Part shown: in pieces, positions 32,013 to 43,858 of the stretch
Layout of the letters: the number at the start of each line of letters is the position of its first letter
Position numbering within the stretch: the first letter of the stretch is position 1
Origin: Voacanga thouarsii
Lineage: Eukaryota > Streptophyta > Magnoliopsida > Gentianales > Apocynaceae
DNA: 64,000 nt
Assembly (NCBI GenBank): GCA_026120185.1
Contig: JANUWF010001179.1
Location: 2,955,501-3,019,500, forward strand
Direction: 5' to 3'
Notes under the pieces: model-generated
Database searches by the model: none
What the model was told of the DNA's origin: nothing
The model's input: the letters and a program-made list of their open reading frames with translations, nothing else
Position numbers and translations under genes: made by a program

Positions 32013-33259
32013 TACATACATATCTTGTTTTTTCCTTTGGCAATTTAAAAATCTCCATAAAGCAAATGCACGCAAATTTTTGAAAATTTTTTGACAGAGC
32101 CTCCCTTTATAATTGGACAATTTCTTAGCATTAAAGCCGATCAAATTGCAACCACAACATCAACGCTATTTTTGCACCCCCAGACACAATAAGCATCATT
32201 TCACATACAAACTATCACTTCCTTACATGCATAAACATAGCAACTTTGCAACCTATCTTGAGGGTAATCACCCATTACCTATGAAGAATGATCGCCCATC
32301 ACTCACAGGAATCTAGGTACGTAAATTAAACAAACAATATCAATCATCTTGTACCAGACTATCGAGTTCGATATATTTACAAAAAATTATGCTAATACGA
32401 TTCATTTTACTTTTATTCCTCTGCAGATGAGAGTTTTATGGGAACTAAGAGGCCATTGCCATCCCCAAATTATGTTTCTAAAAGTAGAATGGTGATAGTT
32501 AAAAAAAAAAGGTTCAAAACATATCAAAAAGCAAATGCTTTTAGATCTTCAAAATCCTTCTTCATCTCTTTCATGTAATCTTCATATATTTTTTATCCCT
32601 GTTATTTGGTAATTAGGCTATCCACTTCTCTTAGCAGCTTTTTATCTGTTAGCAGCTTCTTTTCGTCATTCATGAAATCTCAAAAATAATATGACTATTG
32701 TTCTTTTTTTCAGACTGTTCGTACTAGATTTGCGAAGGACTACTTCACTACGAATGATGAATGTGAGTTCATGCTTCAAGTCTCCGAAAAGACATAAAAA
32801 TGGCCAGTTATTTTCTAGTCAATTTGCATAAAAATAACTTATTCTTATGCCGGTTGAAAGTTATTCTTATTCCTTTCTTTAATAAATTATAGACCTAATA
32901 TAATTTATATATAAAGGAATTATAAATTATTGCTCCCAAGTTAAAAGTTTTAGTTTTATCCCTGCCTTTCGATTTACAATTTTTTCATCCACTACAAGAT
33001 TAACATAAATGAATATATCTAGTCAAATACCCCCTCTCGAGTATGGTAGGTTGTGGTCTGCGCTATCTTTGATGCGCTTGAATAGGCATCAATTTCCTTC
33101 CTTCTAATATATGTTCTTGAGATCAAATTCTAATTTTCCTCAATTACACAATCAAATGCTCGAATCCTACAATGGAAAATACTAAGAGAACCCATATATC
33201 AATGAATTTGATGCTTCTTGTGTTTTCTAAATGCTTTGGAGAACATCCCATTTGAACAA
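32013..33259. other. Unassigned region with possible exon-like scraps
   Basis: No long ORF. A short open stretch at about 32712-32790 (+, reading TVRTRFAKDYFTTNDECEFM) follows a T-rich tract ending in CAG, like an exon after a splice acceptor. Another stretch near 32430-32510 reads GTKRPLPSPNYVSKSRMVIV. Neither matches a family I recognise. The opening part, with 'ttgacagagcctccc' at 32091, has the look of dispersed plant repeat DNA. It could be the continuation of the sequence that Gypsy-B inserted into. Confidence 0.3.
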
Positions 33260-33724
33260 TTTTTTATTTGAACCCAATTTGTACATCTTTAGGGTTGCCA
33301 AGTTCTTGATTCAAATGTTGTTTAATTACAGTTACTGCTTGTTTGAAATCTATAAATAGAAAACTTATTTTCTTAGTTGCCATTCAATCCGCAAAAGTAA
33401 TACTCTCTCTGTCATACAAAAATAAGCTTAATTCTATTTTTACATAAAAGAAGGAATATTCCTTTCATTCTAAAATAATTGTCATTATTTTTAGAATTTC
33501 ACAAAATGATACGTAAGTATAACAGTTATTTGAGAGCATAGGATGTATAGTTAATTTAATTTTTTCTTTCCTAATACTTTTTTTCATGTACGTATCCATT
33601 ATGCAGTTCGTATTATTAAATTTTTCTTGCAATTATGTAATGCTAACTTCTTTTATTTTTAATTTCGCTACTTCAACACGAACAATATATTAATGTTTTG
33701 TTGACAATTATTAGAGATATATAT
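33260..33724 (+). repeat. Dispersed repeat R, copy 1
   Basis: It aligns with 42235-42630 in the same direction, with shared blocks such as 'gttgccaagttcttgatt', 'acttgtttgaaatct', 'cgtattattaaa' and 'gtaatgctaact'. The CACTA element at 33725 interrupts it. No coding sequence; family unknown. Confidence 0.7.
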
Positions 33725-33747
33725 CACTACTAGATATTAGGCCTATT
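33725..33747 (+). repeat. CACTA-2 left terminal inverted repeat
   Basis: Begins CACTACTAGATATTAGG; pairs with 39119-39141, 21 of 23 positions. Confidence 0.85.
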
Positions 33748-34099
33748 ACAACAGGTAGAATTATTATAATAAGCATATATTGTGACACTTTAAATATTGA
33801 GACACTCACAGGAAACGTCATTTAAAATGGTGTTACTATAGCAATGGAGGACACTAAGAAGTGTCACAATATGTGCATCTATTGTAGCATTTAAAAATAT
33901 TACACCAAATCCCTTTTTACAACGTTTGGTCATATTATAAAAGGGTTTTCTAAAATTCAAAATTCAAAATTTATACTAACAATTAGAAACGTCATAATAA
34001 GGGTCTTCCAACGTTCAAATTCAAAACTTATGTTAACGTGTGAAAACGTCATCATAGGTATTTGTAATGACATTTAGCACTGTCAAGTCAAACCTATTC

Positions 34100-37000
34100 T
34101 CAGAACAAGTCCTTATGTTATAACCATTTATTTTTACTTTTTTTTTTTTTGGTGTAAATAAGATGATATCTTTGCATACCTGAAAACATTTTAATTCTTA
34201 AATGTATATAATTTGACATAATAATAAAAAAAAACCTAACGTCAAATATAATATAAAATCACATTAAGACCTAAAAATATGTTTGCATATATTAAGAAGT
34301 ACAAAATTCTTTCTATATATATAAATCTCAAGAAAGTCAAGCTAACATCAAAACTATTAAAATTCTTTCAACATAAAATTCTAACATCAATATCAAAACA
34401 TACTTTTCCGTAATCTAACGTACTTTTCCTTGGCAAAATAATCTAGTGTACTTTTCCTTAATATGTAGCATCAAAATAACACCTGCAACAAAGCATCCTC
34501 TCATGATCATTCGTCTCGAATACTATGGACCTACCATATATAAATTGTATACATAACTAAGTTAGAAAAAGTAGAACTTTAATATTCAATTGAGTAAAAA
34601 TATTCAAATCTATGTGGTTACAGCAAGTGTCATATATCCTCAAGAAACTCATCTATTGTTAACGACACTCATGGACACAAGTATGCATCTTTTTTTTTAA
34701 CACTAAAAAAAATAAAAAATAGAACCATCTTATAATATAGACATGTAATAGCAAGATTGCAATGAATTGACCAAGATTCCTAAATAGATTGAGAAATTCC
34801 AAACCTTAAAATCATGCTAAACTGTCGAATCTATGCAGTATTTTAATGTCCTAGCATGAATTATTGGATGCACAAGTCATGTTTTCAGAAGACTATAGAT
34901 GATGCAGATGTTAATTCCATTTGTATTATTGAATTTCATCTCTACTGCAATATGCCAACCACCAAGAAAAACCCACAAAGAGAGTTTTTAACCTTCTGGC
35001 AAGCTGTGTGGACAGTTTATGCTTTGTGATGGCTACACTATAAATGCCCATGAGAATAATAAGTGAAAAGCATGACAGGCTTCAAAGATACGACGTGTCA
35101 CTAAGAATTGAATTCCGTCTTTCTGATGGCAATTTATTTCTTGATCCTATGAAGATAGAAGATGCAGAGCCCTTTGATCAAACTTCAATTCAAACCTTCC
35201 AGCTGGTTATTATAATTAATATTCATCCTCCATGTTGTTTAGCCCTCACCTCTACACAATCTTTCAAAAGGGATTTTCACGTACAGTATTCCAAATTCTG
35301 ATTACATTTAGTTGTAACAAAAACCAATCACAGGTGCATTATTTACATACACAACTCATTATCATGCCATATATTAATGCTTCAAATGCCCCTCATTGCC
35401 TACAAGTACCCCCCAGATCTCAAGAAATGATCTATAGAAGCCTTTGTCCCCTACATCCAGTTCTGCTTCCATGGATCAAATGTTTCTCTATCTTCTACTC
35501 TCAACTTTACTTGCTCAACCTCTTATTCTGATGGCTCAACCACCACAACCCACGGGCGCACTGTTGGCAACCTTAACTAATCTAAACTTCAAATTATCTC
35601 ATTCCCTTCCCAATACCAAGCCATGAAAATCTAGTCAACAAAACAGTCATTTTTCTCAATTCAAACCCAAACCCAGAAGAAAGAATTTAAGTACTAAAAA
35701 ATCAAACCCAACTCAGACCCAGAAGACAGATTAAGATCAAACCCATCTAGCAAATATTGCTCAAACTCATATACAAAAAGTTATCTGCCTAGAACAAACA
35801 TAAAAAAAATAATATTTTTCTTTAAATCAACTTATCAATTCCCTACATAATACATAGATATCCAACAATAAAAAAAACATATATATAAGCACTAGCCTAC
35901 AGTAGATCAACTAAAGAGTTACATTGTCATAAGAAAATAACACCACTAGAGTTAAATGTAAGCACTAAAGCACTAAACGCAAGTGAAATTTTTTATAAAT
36001 AAAAATTTTCCCCTACTAGAAAGATATTCTCATCTTACAATAGCCTATCTAGGTAACTAGATAGAAATAATTACAATAGCACTGAAAACACATGCTATTA
36101 GAATTTAAAAATGTTAATTAAATGCATAAAACTTGCATTATCTTTTGTATTATAAAAGCGTTGTAAGTTATAATTATAGGGAAAATCCATGAGAGAGCAG
36201 CAACCAGTTGTGTGAGAAAGACACAGCATAAGACAAGAAAGCTAGGGGAGGCATATAGTTCAATATTGTTCCCACCAGTGTAGACAAAAAGTAAAATTCT
36301 AACTCTCTGTGAATTGCTGTAAATCTATATTTTAGAATAGATTACTACTAAGAGTATAGAGTTTTGTGTAGAGTTTGTAAATGACAAAGATCATTAAGAG
36401 GACAAGTAGAGGGAGAGACATCATAGAATAGAGAGACTAGTGTTACACTATTAATCTTGAAGGAAGAACAAAATATGGCTTAGCAAAATCATTTGCAAAT
36501 TCCAGTTTTTACTTATCACGATAGTAGACAACCAACTCATGTTTGATGCCTAAATTTGTTTTGGTGGATGGAAATTAAATACAGTTATAGGAAAGTGAAT
36601 AGCCAATGTTTTACAACTAGGCATTACTGGATAAATTTTAATGCTGCAACTGCTATACATGGTTAAGCAATATTGAAGAGTAGGACAAGAAATGCTAAGG
36701 ATTCACATGCATGTGTACAACCTCTGAAGTTTCCTAAGTTGAAACAGGAAAATTTGGCAAAGCTATAAAGTCTTCAAAGATATGTGCATTTGTTATTGTT
36801 CCTTCAATTCCAAAACAAATATCCTCATTTTCTTTGGAGTATGTCCAAAATATAGCACCTCCTTTAAATAATCTATTTCCCAACTTGAAGGTCCTAATTT
36901 ATATTAGAGTGAGGGACAATTTCCACCTGTAAGTTGAGCAGAAGGGGGCTCAAAGCAAATGCATATAAATTTACACCACTACTCTCACTTTAAAAATAAA

Positions 37001-38940
37001 AGCATGTCAAACTCTTATCATAATGGGGCACATAGTAACTCATTCAAAGTAAGGTTGAATATACTGAGTAGAGAAAAGTCTAAATTTTTATGCCAAGCAA
37101 AATGTGGACTTTTTTTTTTTTTTTTTTTGGAAGAAAGGAAGCATTTTAAAACAACTTTAAGAGACTTTTTAGCATGAAGTGAAAGAGCTAAAGGGTGATG
37201 TTAAAATTGTTTTCTTCTTGTTTCTGATATTTCAGTAAAAACCAAACAGAAACATATTTATGCTTTTTCCTACCTTCCTTTCTAGCAAATAAGAAGCATA
37301 AGACAGAATACACTTGCATAGCATAAAAAAGGGGTTCTTCTTCTTTCCTTGATTGTCATTTTAGTCAGGCATACCTTAAATACCTTGTTTCGAACCTCCC
37401 TTTCTCCACCATTAAAATTGCCAAATTATATTAAATATAAGAATTGTAGACAACAAAGTAACTTGTACATGCAATAGCAAAAAGCACCTTGACTTCTGTT
37501 CATTTTTCTTTAACTCAAGTCTCCCTTACCCATCCACTTTTGCTTAACAGCTCACTTCAACTAGTGCTTTACCTACCACAATTTCTCCCTTTCTCTCTCC
37601 ATTTAAACCCAAAATTACAAGCAAACTCATGAAAAAAAAAATAGGTCAAACCATGAAATCTCAATACTCTAAATCATGTTTGATTTGCTATTAGAAGAGG
37701 AGAGAAAATATTTGAAAAAAAAAAAGGTGTATATAGATTAGTTCAAGAAAAAATGAACATCTAAAAAGGAATATTTTCCTTCTTTTACTTAACTAAGTTT
37801 TAGTCCTTTGGAACGAACTTGCATTATTATCAAAATATAAAAGAAATCCAATCTTTTTTCAGCTATAATATTCTATTAACTGTATCATCTGCTACTAACT
37901 AGATTGCATCAGACCATTGTTTTGATTATTACTCCATAGACTTGAGAAAAACCTTAATGATGCTAAGCAGAAAAATCTATTCTTGCACCTAAGGACTACT
38001 TTTATATACCATATGCCATACACAAGTACCACAGAGATTGTACAAGAATGACAAAAAAACAAAGTACAAGGATAATAACATAGGAGCACATCTTCACATA
38101 TACCTAAGTGATAGCCAACACAAATGCAATATATAATTCCTAATAGAAAATACAAGAATTCTACCTTAGATTTCAAAGTGTTTCGATTTACCTACACAGC
38201 AACTCTATGGGCATCCCAAAAAATGAGAAATCTACTAGAAGAAAAATAAAAATTCTTCTAGGAAAGATGATTAACAATCAAGTTATAGAAATGCTCTTTC
38301 TAAAACAATTAGATGTGGTGTCAAATCCATTGACATTACAAATAAGAACAACTTCCGCAGCATAAGATTCCTAAAGAACAAAACAAAAATATTAACAAAC
38401 CACATCAAATTCAGAAAAGCTGTTAGAAGACAAAGTGTGGAACCAAAAATTTTGAATGCCAAGCTAACAACAAATCTCAGAAGATATTGCATAGTTGGAA
38501 ATCTTTAGAAGGATCAAACCAACAAATCGCACACCAACTAAGAAAGGGGAAAATTGGAAATCATGCAGTAGTTAAGAAAAAATTGTACCTTTGTTGTGCT
38601 CCTTGTAAATCTTCTAGATCGACGGTAGCTAACAAATACCGCAGCAACTAAGAAATGGATAAAAGGTTTCAATTGATCTGAGAGGGGGAGAGAGAGAAAG
38701 CAGGGACCGATGGGCTCAACGAGAAAATGTGTAAAGTCAAAAGGAGAGGTTAATTTTGTTTTAACTCTTACAGAGGGAAGGGATGGTTTCACTTGCCACC
38801 TTTTTTTTTTTTTTTTCACTTCCATCACGCCTGATGTTTTGCAACTCATTTGTTTTCTTTTTTTTAAAATTAAAATAACTATTATGATAGTTTAATCATG
38901 TCAAAATAGATAATGGAACATCAAATAACAAAATATATCC
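34100..38940. other. Interior of CACTA-2, no recognisable gene
   Basis: AT-rich; T runs (37110-37130, 38800-38816) and short ORFs only (35044-35531 +, 37895-38176 -, 38283-38849 -). Read on the minus strand, 38850-38280 has a CT-rich stretch ('ctctctctccccctctcaga', about 38678-38697) followed by possible exon and intron boundaries. This resembles a 5' untranslated leader, but no protein could be identified. Capture of host sequence is possible, not shown. Confidence 0.35.
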
Positions 38941-39118
38941 CAACACATTTCAGAAAATGTCATAATAGGATTCTAAAAGGATATTAAATTTCACATTGTT
39001 GATAAATTTGACAAAACGACGTAATTTTGCTTGTGTCTATTGTGACATTTTCAGCTAAATGTCACATAATTATACTTCTAATGACATTTTTAACAAAATG
39101 TTGTAATAAATATGTCAC

Positions 39119-39141
39119 AATAAGCCTAATTTCTAGTAGTG
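39119..39141 (-). repeat. CACTA-2 right terminal inverted repeat
   Basis: Ends in AATTTCTAGTAGTG; the reverse complement of the left end with two mismatches. Confidence 0.85.
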
Positions 39142-39409
39142 ACATAATCTGATAACATCTTTTATTTGTGTACTAATAATGTAGCTGTTATTGAGGACAC
39201 AAATAACGATTGAATCGGTGATGACGTAAAGTACAAGAATACTTTTGGTTTTGTATTTTATTTGAGTTTAGATTATTTTCTTGGTCTTTCAAAAAACAAT
39301 AGTTAGTGAAAAAATGCCACTCAAGCACTAGGGTTGAGGAGAATGCTTTGCTTTCTACAGCATCTATAAGGTCATCCCCTACTATATTTTGTAATAATAA
39401 ATTAGTTTA

Positions 39410-39621
39410 TTGATTTTCCTAATAATCTAGTATTGCACAAATATAGCATATCAATATCGAGTTTCACTTTATTTTTAAGTGGGGGCGTGACTACAAAATT
39501 GGTATTAATATTTCTCCAACTTAATGTCAAGTTGTAGACATTTTCACTAAAGCAATTGAAAATGAAATTGTTCTTGAAGTTGAAAAAGATATTGAAATGT
39601 TCAAGTTTGTAATGGTGGCAA
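39410..39621 (+). pseudogene. Copia RNase H C-terminal remnant
   Basis: A short frame near 39515-39620 reads CQVVDIFTKAIENEI and ends DIEMFKFVMVAM before a stop. The 'ADIFTKA(I/L)' ending is the hallmark of the last part of copia polyproteins. A preceding frame-shifted piece (about 39428-39470) resembles the 'kHIdi..HF' block. A TGTAGAATTTAAGCC sequence at 39622 directly after the stop could be the start of the 3' LTR. The rest of this copia is not recognisable; CACTA-2 ends 268 bp upstream. Confidence 0.55.
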
Positions 39622-39652
39622 TGTAGAATTTAAGCCAAATTAGTTATTATTT

Positions 39653-40734
39653 AGGGTTTATTGTAATTTAGTCCCATTAAATTGAGAAGTAGTGATACTT
39701 TAGTACTACAAGTTGAAAAAAAAACATTAGATGTCCATTGTCCGTTAGTCAATAACGGTATTGACTAACAGAAGTTACTTTTTTAATAAAATATCTATTT
39801 TACTTATATTAATTATAGAGATGCCCAAAATAATCCTTCGGATTTATTGTAATTGTCTCCTATTAAGTTGTAAATTGTGACACTTTAATACCATAAATTG
39901 TAAAAAATGCGTTAAAAATTCATTAACCCTTAATCAATGATGGTATTGATTAAAGCAAGTTACTTTTATAATAAATATCTATTTTACCCAAACTAATTAC
40001 AAAATATCCAAAAAAAAATCTTTAGTGGAGGGAAATTGACATATGAATTATTAAGTCATCATTGTTTTGGTTTGTTGCTTATTAGATTAAGGAAATATGA
40101 TAATTTTTCTAGTGGCTTTGTCTTTTTTTTTTTTTGAGGAAAATATTATACAATTTTGTAATTTTATTTCAGGCCTATTATGTTTAAATTTATACCATAT
40201 TTAGATCTTGACAAAGCTGCATATAATATGCCTAATTTCATAAAGTTGATTGAAACTTTAATTTATATATTTGTTACATTTTATCCTATTAAGTTAGGAT
40301 AATGATACTTTAATATCCAAAATTATAAAAAGTAATATAGGTCCATAAATACTTTATGTGTCAAGTTTCCTCCCTACAGAATTTTTTTGGGTATCTTGTA
40401 ATTAATATGGGTAAAATAAATATCTTATTGCAAAAGTAGCTTCTATTAATCAATACCGTAATTGACTAACAGTCAATAAACCTTTAACTGTATTTTTACA
40501 ACTTGTGATACTAAAGTATTACAATCCACAACTTAATGGGAATGAATTGTAATAAACTCAAATGATTATTTTGGACATCTTATAATTAGTATGGATAAAA
40601 TATACATTTTATTACAACAGTAACTTCCATTGTCAATATCGTCAACCAGTCAATGGACTTTTAATGTTTTTTTATAATTTGTGATATTAAAATCTCACTA
40701 ACGCCCAATTTAATGGGATAGATCGTAATAAATC
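39653..40734. mobile_element. Foldback/MULE-like element of repeated units, candidate TSD TTATTATTT
   Basis: Units of about 170-180 bp occur as direct copies at about 39653-39832 and 39833-40015, a partial direct copy at 40255-40360, and inverted copies at about 40385-40555 and 40560-40734. Shared blocks include 'cctattaagtt...gatactttaat', 'gtcaataacggtattgacta' and 'aataaaatatctattttac'. The outermost units form long terminal inverted repeats. A 9-bp direct repeat TTATTATTT (39644-39652 and 40735-40743) flanks it, the TSD length of Mutator-like elements, though it is low-complexity. There is no coding capacity. It sits in what looks like the copia LTR starting at 39622. Confidence 0.7.
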
Positions 40735-40743
40735 TTATTATTT

Positions 40744-41426
40744 ATTGTGCATTAATTAGTTATTAAATTCAATAGTCAATTCATTGTGGACTTTATTACT
40801 GTAGTGGGCTTGGTTAGTGATACTTTTTCAGGTCTTTTGGAATTAATGTGGTAAGCCCAAAATCCATCCCTGTTCTTACGTTCGGTTTTTGGTGTGCTAC
40901 ACATTAAAGGCCAAAAAGTCTCTGTTTGGAGACGATTAAAGCTACGGCCTCAAGCTTCGTTTTGCGTATTTGCGTTTGTTTTGAGTAATGTAATTTTGCC
41001 TTCCAAATTCATATGAATGCTTAATTTTTGTTGTTTTGGGTTTTATTTGAACGCTTCAAATTGATAATAAAAGCTACAGTAAGGAGTGGATATGATGATT
41101 GGGTTTGAACAAAATAAAACATGGGTCATGAAATGGAGTATGAGACTGGGACGATCTTGGGCTACTCGGTGGCATGGACGTCTTTTCCGCTCAATATGAA
41201 GAAGAGGATTAAAAAGATATTTAAAAACATGAGAGTTGCACTGGAGTATGAGATTAGGCTTACGAGGGAATTTGGTTGGATATGGTGTACTACTTACTTA
41301 GGAGAGGTTGACATTTGTAGTATAAAACGAAATCTCATATTGATTGTAGGGGGAAGATTATGTAGGAAGTTAACTTAATACATGACCTAAATATTTGAGT
41401 CGGAATTGAATTATATCTTATACATT
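40744..41426. other. Flank between foldback element and RNase H pseudogene
   Basis: The first part probably continues the copia LTR that begins at 39622. The open frame 41121-41378 (+, MGHEMEYETGTILGYS...) has no domain I recognise; its position ahead of the RNase H fragment suggests it may be part of the same retroelement copy. Confidence 0.3.
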
Positions 41427-41643
41427 AGGTTGTTAACCAACTATTGCTCTCATAGGTTGTTGACCAACTATTGCTCTCAGCTAGTTGAAAGGAGAGCCGG
41501 GGAGAGCCGGATGAGATTGTTCTGAACATTGATGGAGCATGTAGAGGCAACCCTGGATTTTCAGGCGCTCAGCTATTTGAAAGGAGATTCGGATGAGATT
41601 GTTCTGAACATTGATTATGTAGAGGCAACCCTAGATTTTCAGG
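41427..41643 (+). repeat. Two back-to-back tandem duplications
   Basis: A 27-bp unit is doubled at 41427-41453 and 41454-41480 ('aggttgtt.accaactatt'). Directly after it a larger unit is doubled at 41481-41565 and 41573-41643 (each with 'atgagattgttctgaacatt' and 'tagaggcaaccct'). The second duplication repeats the start of the RNase H domain. Confidence 0.9.
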
Positions 41644-42121
41644 TATAGGAGAGATAGTAAGAGGCGGCAAGGGAGAATTTATCTATGCTTTTTCTAAAGT
41701 TATTGGTATTGCTGAAAGCTTTCAAGCGGAGCTTCAAACTTTGGCTGAAGATCTGTGGTGTTGGATGCTTGGTATGATGAACATCCAAATTCAAGGTGAC
41801 AGAAAGGTGTTGATCCAACAGATTGATGAGAGGCATTTTCTTCTGTGGAAAGGGTTGCATACTAGACAAAGGGTGGAGATGTTTTTAGCTAAGTTTTGTA
41901 ACGTAGCTATTAAGCATGTTTTTCGTGAAGAGAATGTAGCTGCAGATCAATTGGCGAATTTCGCTTTGGAACAGGATAAAGACTTTCATTTTTCTCATTT
42001 TTCCATATTACCTGCACGCATAAAGGGCTTATGCTTACCGGACGAGAGGCAAGTGCTCACTGTTTGTCCCTCTTTTCCTATTGTAGGAAGGTGTATGCCT
42101 ATTGTAAGAAGGCCAGGTTGA
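41505..42121 (+). pseudogene. RNase H-like (RVT_3) fragment of a non-LTR retrotransposon, with poly(A) end
   Basis: Translation gives IVLNIDGACRGNPGFSG (with the D...G.aRGNPG motif of RNase HI), then, after a duplicated and frame-shifted copy, GIGEIVRGGKGEFIYAFSKV. An open frame follows from 41741 with VLIQQIDERHF, KHVFREENVAADQLANFAL (the 'v.H..RE.N..AD.LA..a' motif). This is the plant RVT_3 domain (PF13456), commonly the C-terminus of LINE polyproteins, though it also exists in host-like proteins. Downstream 'ctctcaataaaaaaagtaga' and an A run at about 42172-42184 look like a retrotransposed 3' end. The reverse transcriptase part is absent, as in 5'-truncated LINEs. Confidence 0.6.
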
Positions 42122-42185
42122 TACCTTCCTTCTTCTTTTATTCTCTCAATAAAAAAAGTAGACTATATTTTTTAAAAAAAAAAAA

Positions 42186-43858
42186 TCTATGAACTGTGCG
42201 ATTTTTACTCAATTGTTTTTAGTAAATCTAACTTGTACTTTAGTGAATCCCATTTGTACATTTTTATGGTTGCTAAGTTCTTGATTTAAATACCACATTG
42301 TTTTCCTATGTTTAAATTGGTTACTGACCTTACTACTTGTTTGAAATCTAAGAGTAGGAAACTTTATTTCTTATCTGTTATCCAATCCACACAAGTAATA
42401 CTCTCCCCATCCAACAAAGAGAAGCTTATTAATATTCTTACATAGATTTAGAATATAATTAATGTAATAATTTTTCTAATATTTTTCTCATATACTCCTC
42501 CACTATACGATTCGTATTATTAAAATTTTCTTGAAATTGTGTAATGCTAACTCTCTTATTTTTAATTTATTTTATTTAATTAGAATGATTAATGTTTTAT
42601 TGATACTTATAAGGGCATATATTTGTTGATAAATATATACTATGCTAACTAAGAATATATTAAGAAATTAATAAATTAATTACTTTTGAAAAAAGAAATA
42701 TGTGTCTAATTTAGGGAAAATAAAAAACAATAAAATACCCTATATTTGGTTGGAGCAAAAAGAAAGAGAAAAAGAGGAAAAGATGTAAATTTAGACATAA
42801 ATAGATGATTTACATTATTTGATTGAGAAGAAAAAATGGAAAGGAAATAAATAAAGAGAGGGAGCTCTCCCTGCATATCTATTGAGATATAAATCAAAAT
42901 AATATTTGATATTTATTTTCACTTCAACTAAATAAAATAAAAGTAAAGTAATAAAAACTCCCCATCCCTTCTCTTTTCCCTCCCCCTCTTCCTTTGTGAA
43001 CCAAGCATAGCGTTAGGCATTGGCGAGATAGACAAAAATAGGTTTCAGTGGAATGTAAAAATGTTATAATGAATACATAAATAAATAAATTGAATAAATT
43101 GCATACCATCAAGCTTACCAAACTAGCCAATTGTGTTTGTGGGGATTTTTGGTTTCGGCAGATTCTTAATTTCTTCGCTTTTTTTTTTTTCTTGCTAGTT
43201 GATTTCATTTATTTAAATTTAAAATAAATAAATAATCAATAAAACTGAATACTCTGTGACTTCTAAAAATATTTTAAATTACAGATATTAAGCTCTCATG
43301 AACTCCCACGTTTATTCTTTTTCATATTTTATTAATTTGAGATTGTTATGCTAAATTTATTCATTTTTTGCCTATTCTGGTACTCATTGTTTGATCCAGA
43401 AAGTGATTTTATGAATATCTAGGATGCATGTTGTTCACCGTTTTTAAAAAAATAATACTACTTTAAATGTTTACTAAAAAATTAATTCAATACAAATAAA
43501 TTTTTATTTGTAAAATATTAAAAATTTTATTATTTATTTTAAATAAATCTCAATAAAATCGTTCAATCAACAATTCTTTATAAAATTTTAAATTATATTT
43601 ATATTTTTAAAAATAAAATAATTTCAATCTAAAGATATTTTAATTTATAAATTTAAAATTATACTTACATTTTAAAAAATAATATAATCTCAATTCAAAT
43701 ACACCCTAATAATGGTGTAGTACAGACCATATAGGCTAAATAATTGATAGGTGTCCCCGACTTCTTCAATTAATTAGATCTTGTCGTTCGCATTTTGCCA
43801 AACTCAGATTCAACCCATTTAAGGTTTCCAGAACTCTTGGGCAATATTTGGCCCAAGA
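42186..43858. other. AT-rich spacer holding repeat R copy 2
   Basis: No gene. Contains repeat R copy 2 (42235-42630). The rest (42640-43858) is AT-rich with homopolymer runs; the minus-strand frames 42897-42706 and 43208-42924 are low complexity. Confidence 0.45.
42235..42630 (+). repeat. Dispersed repeat R, copy 2
   Basis: Direct counterpart of 33260-33724. It has an extra stretch near 42295-42320, and lacks the stretch around 33450-33540. Confidence 0.7.

Larger units (their letters stand above)
33725..39141. mobile_element. CACTA-2: non-autonomous CACTA transposon
   Basis: The ends are CACTACTAGATATTAGGC... and, in reverse complement, CACTACTAGAAATTAGGC...: a 23-bp terminal inverted repeat with two mismatches (33725-33747 and 39119-39141). 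Subterminal regions carry many short copies of 'acgtcat', 'atgacattt' and 'gtgacatt' in both directions (33780-34090 and 38950-39115), the usual transposase binding array. About 5.4 kb, with no tnp2, DUF4218 or DUF4216 coding sequence inside. The adjacent 3 bp (TAT at the left, ACA at the right) do not match, so the TSD is mutated or the end was rearranged. The interior (34100-38940) shows only short frames without domains. Confidence 0.8.

Noticed and set aside
15773..32017. Perfect TSD for Gypsy-B
   Set aside because: The flanks CATAT and TACAT agree at three of five positions only, so a clean TSD is not claimed.
33400..33545. Possible Stowaway MITE ('tactctctctgtcatacaaa')
   Set aside because: Only one end resembles a Stowaway terminus and no inverted partner or TA duplication was found; the stretch is part of repeat R.
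35044..35626. Plus-strand frames in CACTA-2 as a possible captured gene
   Set aside because: Three short frames overlap in different registers, with no motif I recognise; kept only as an open question about the CACTA-2 interior.
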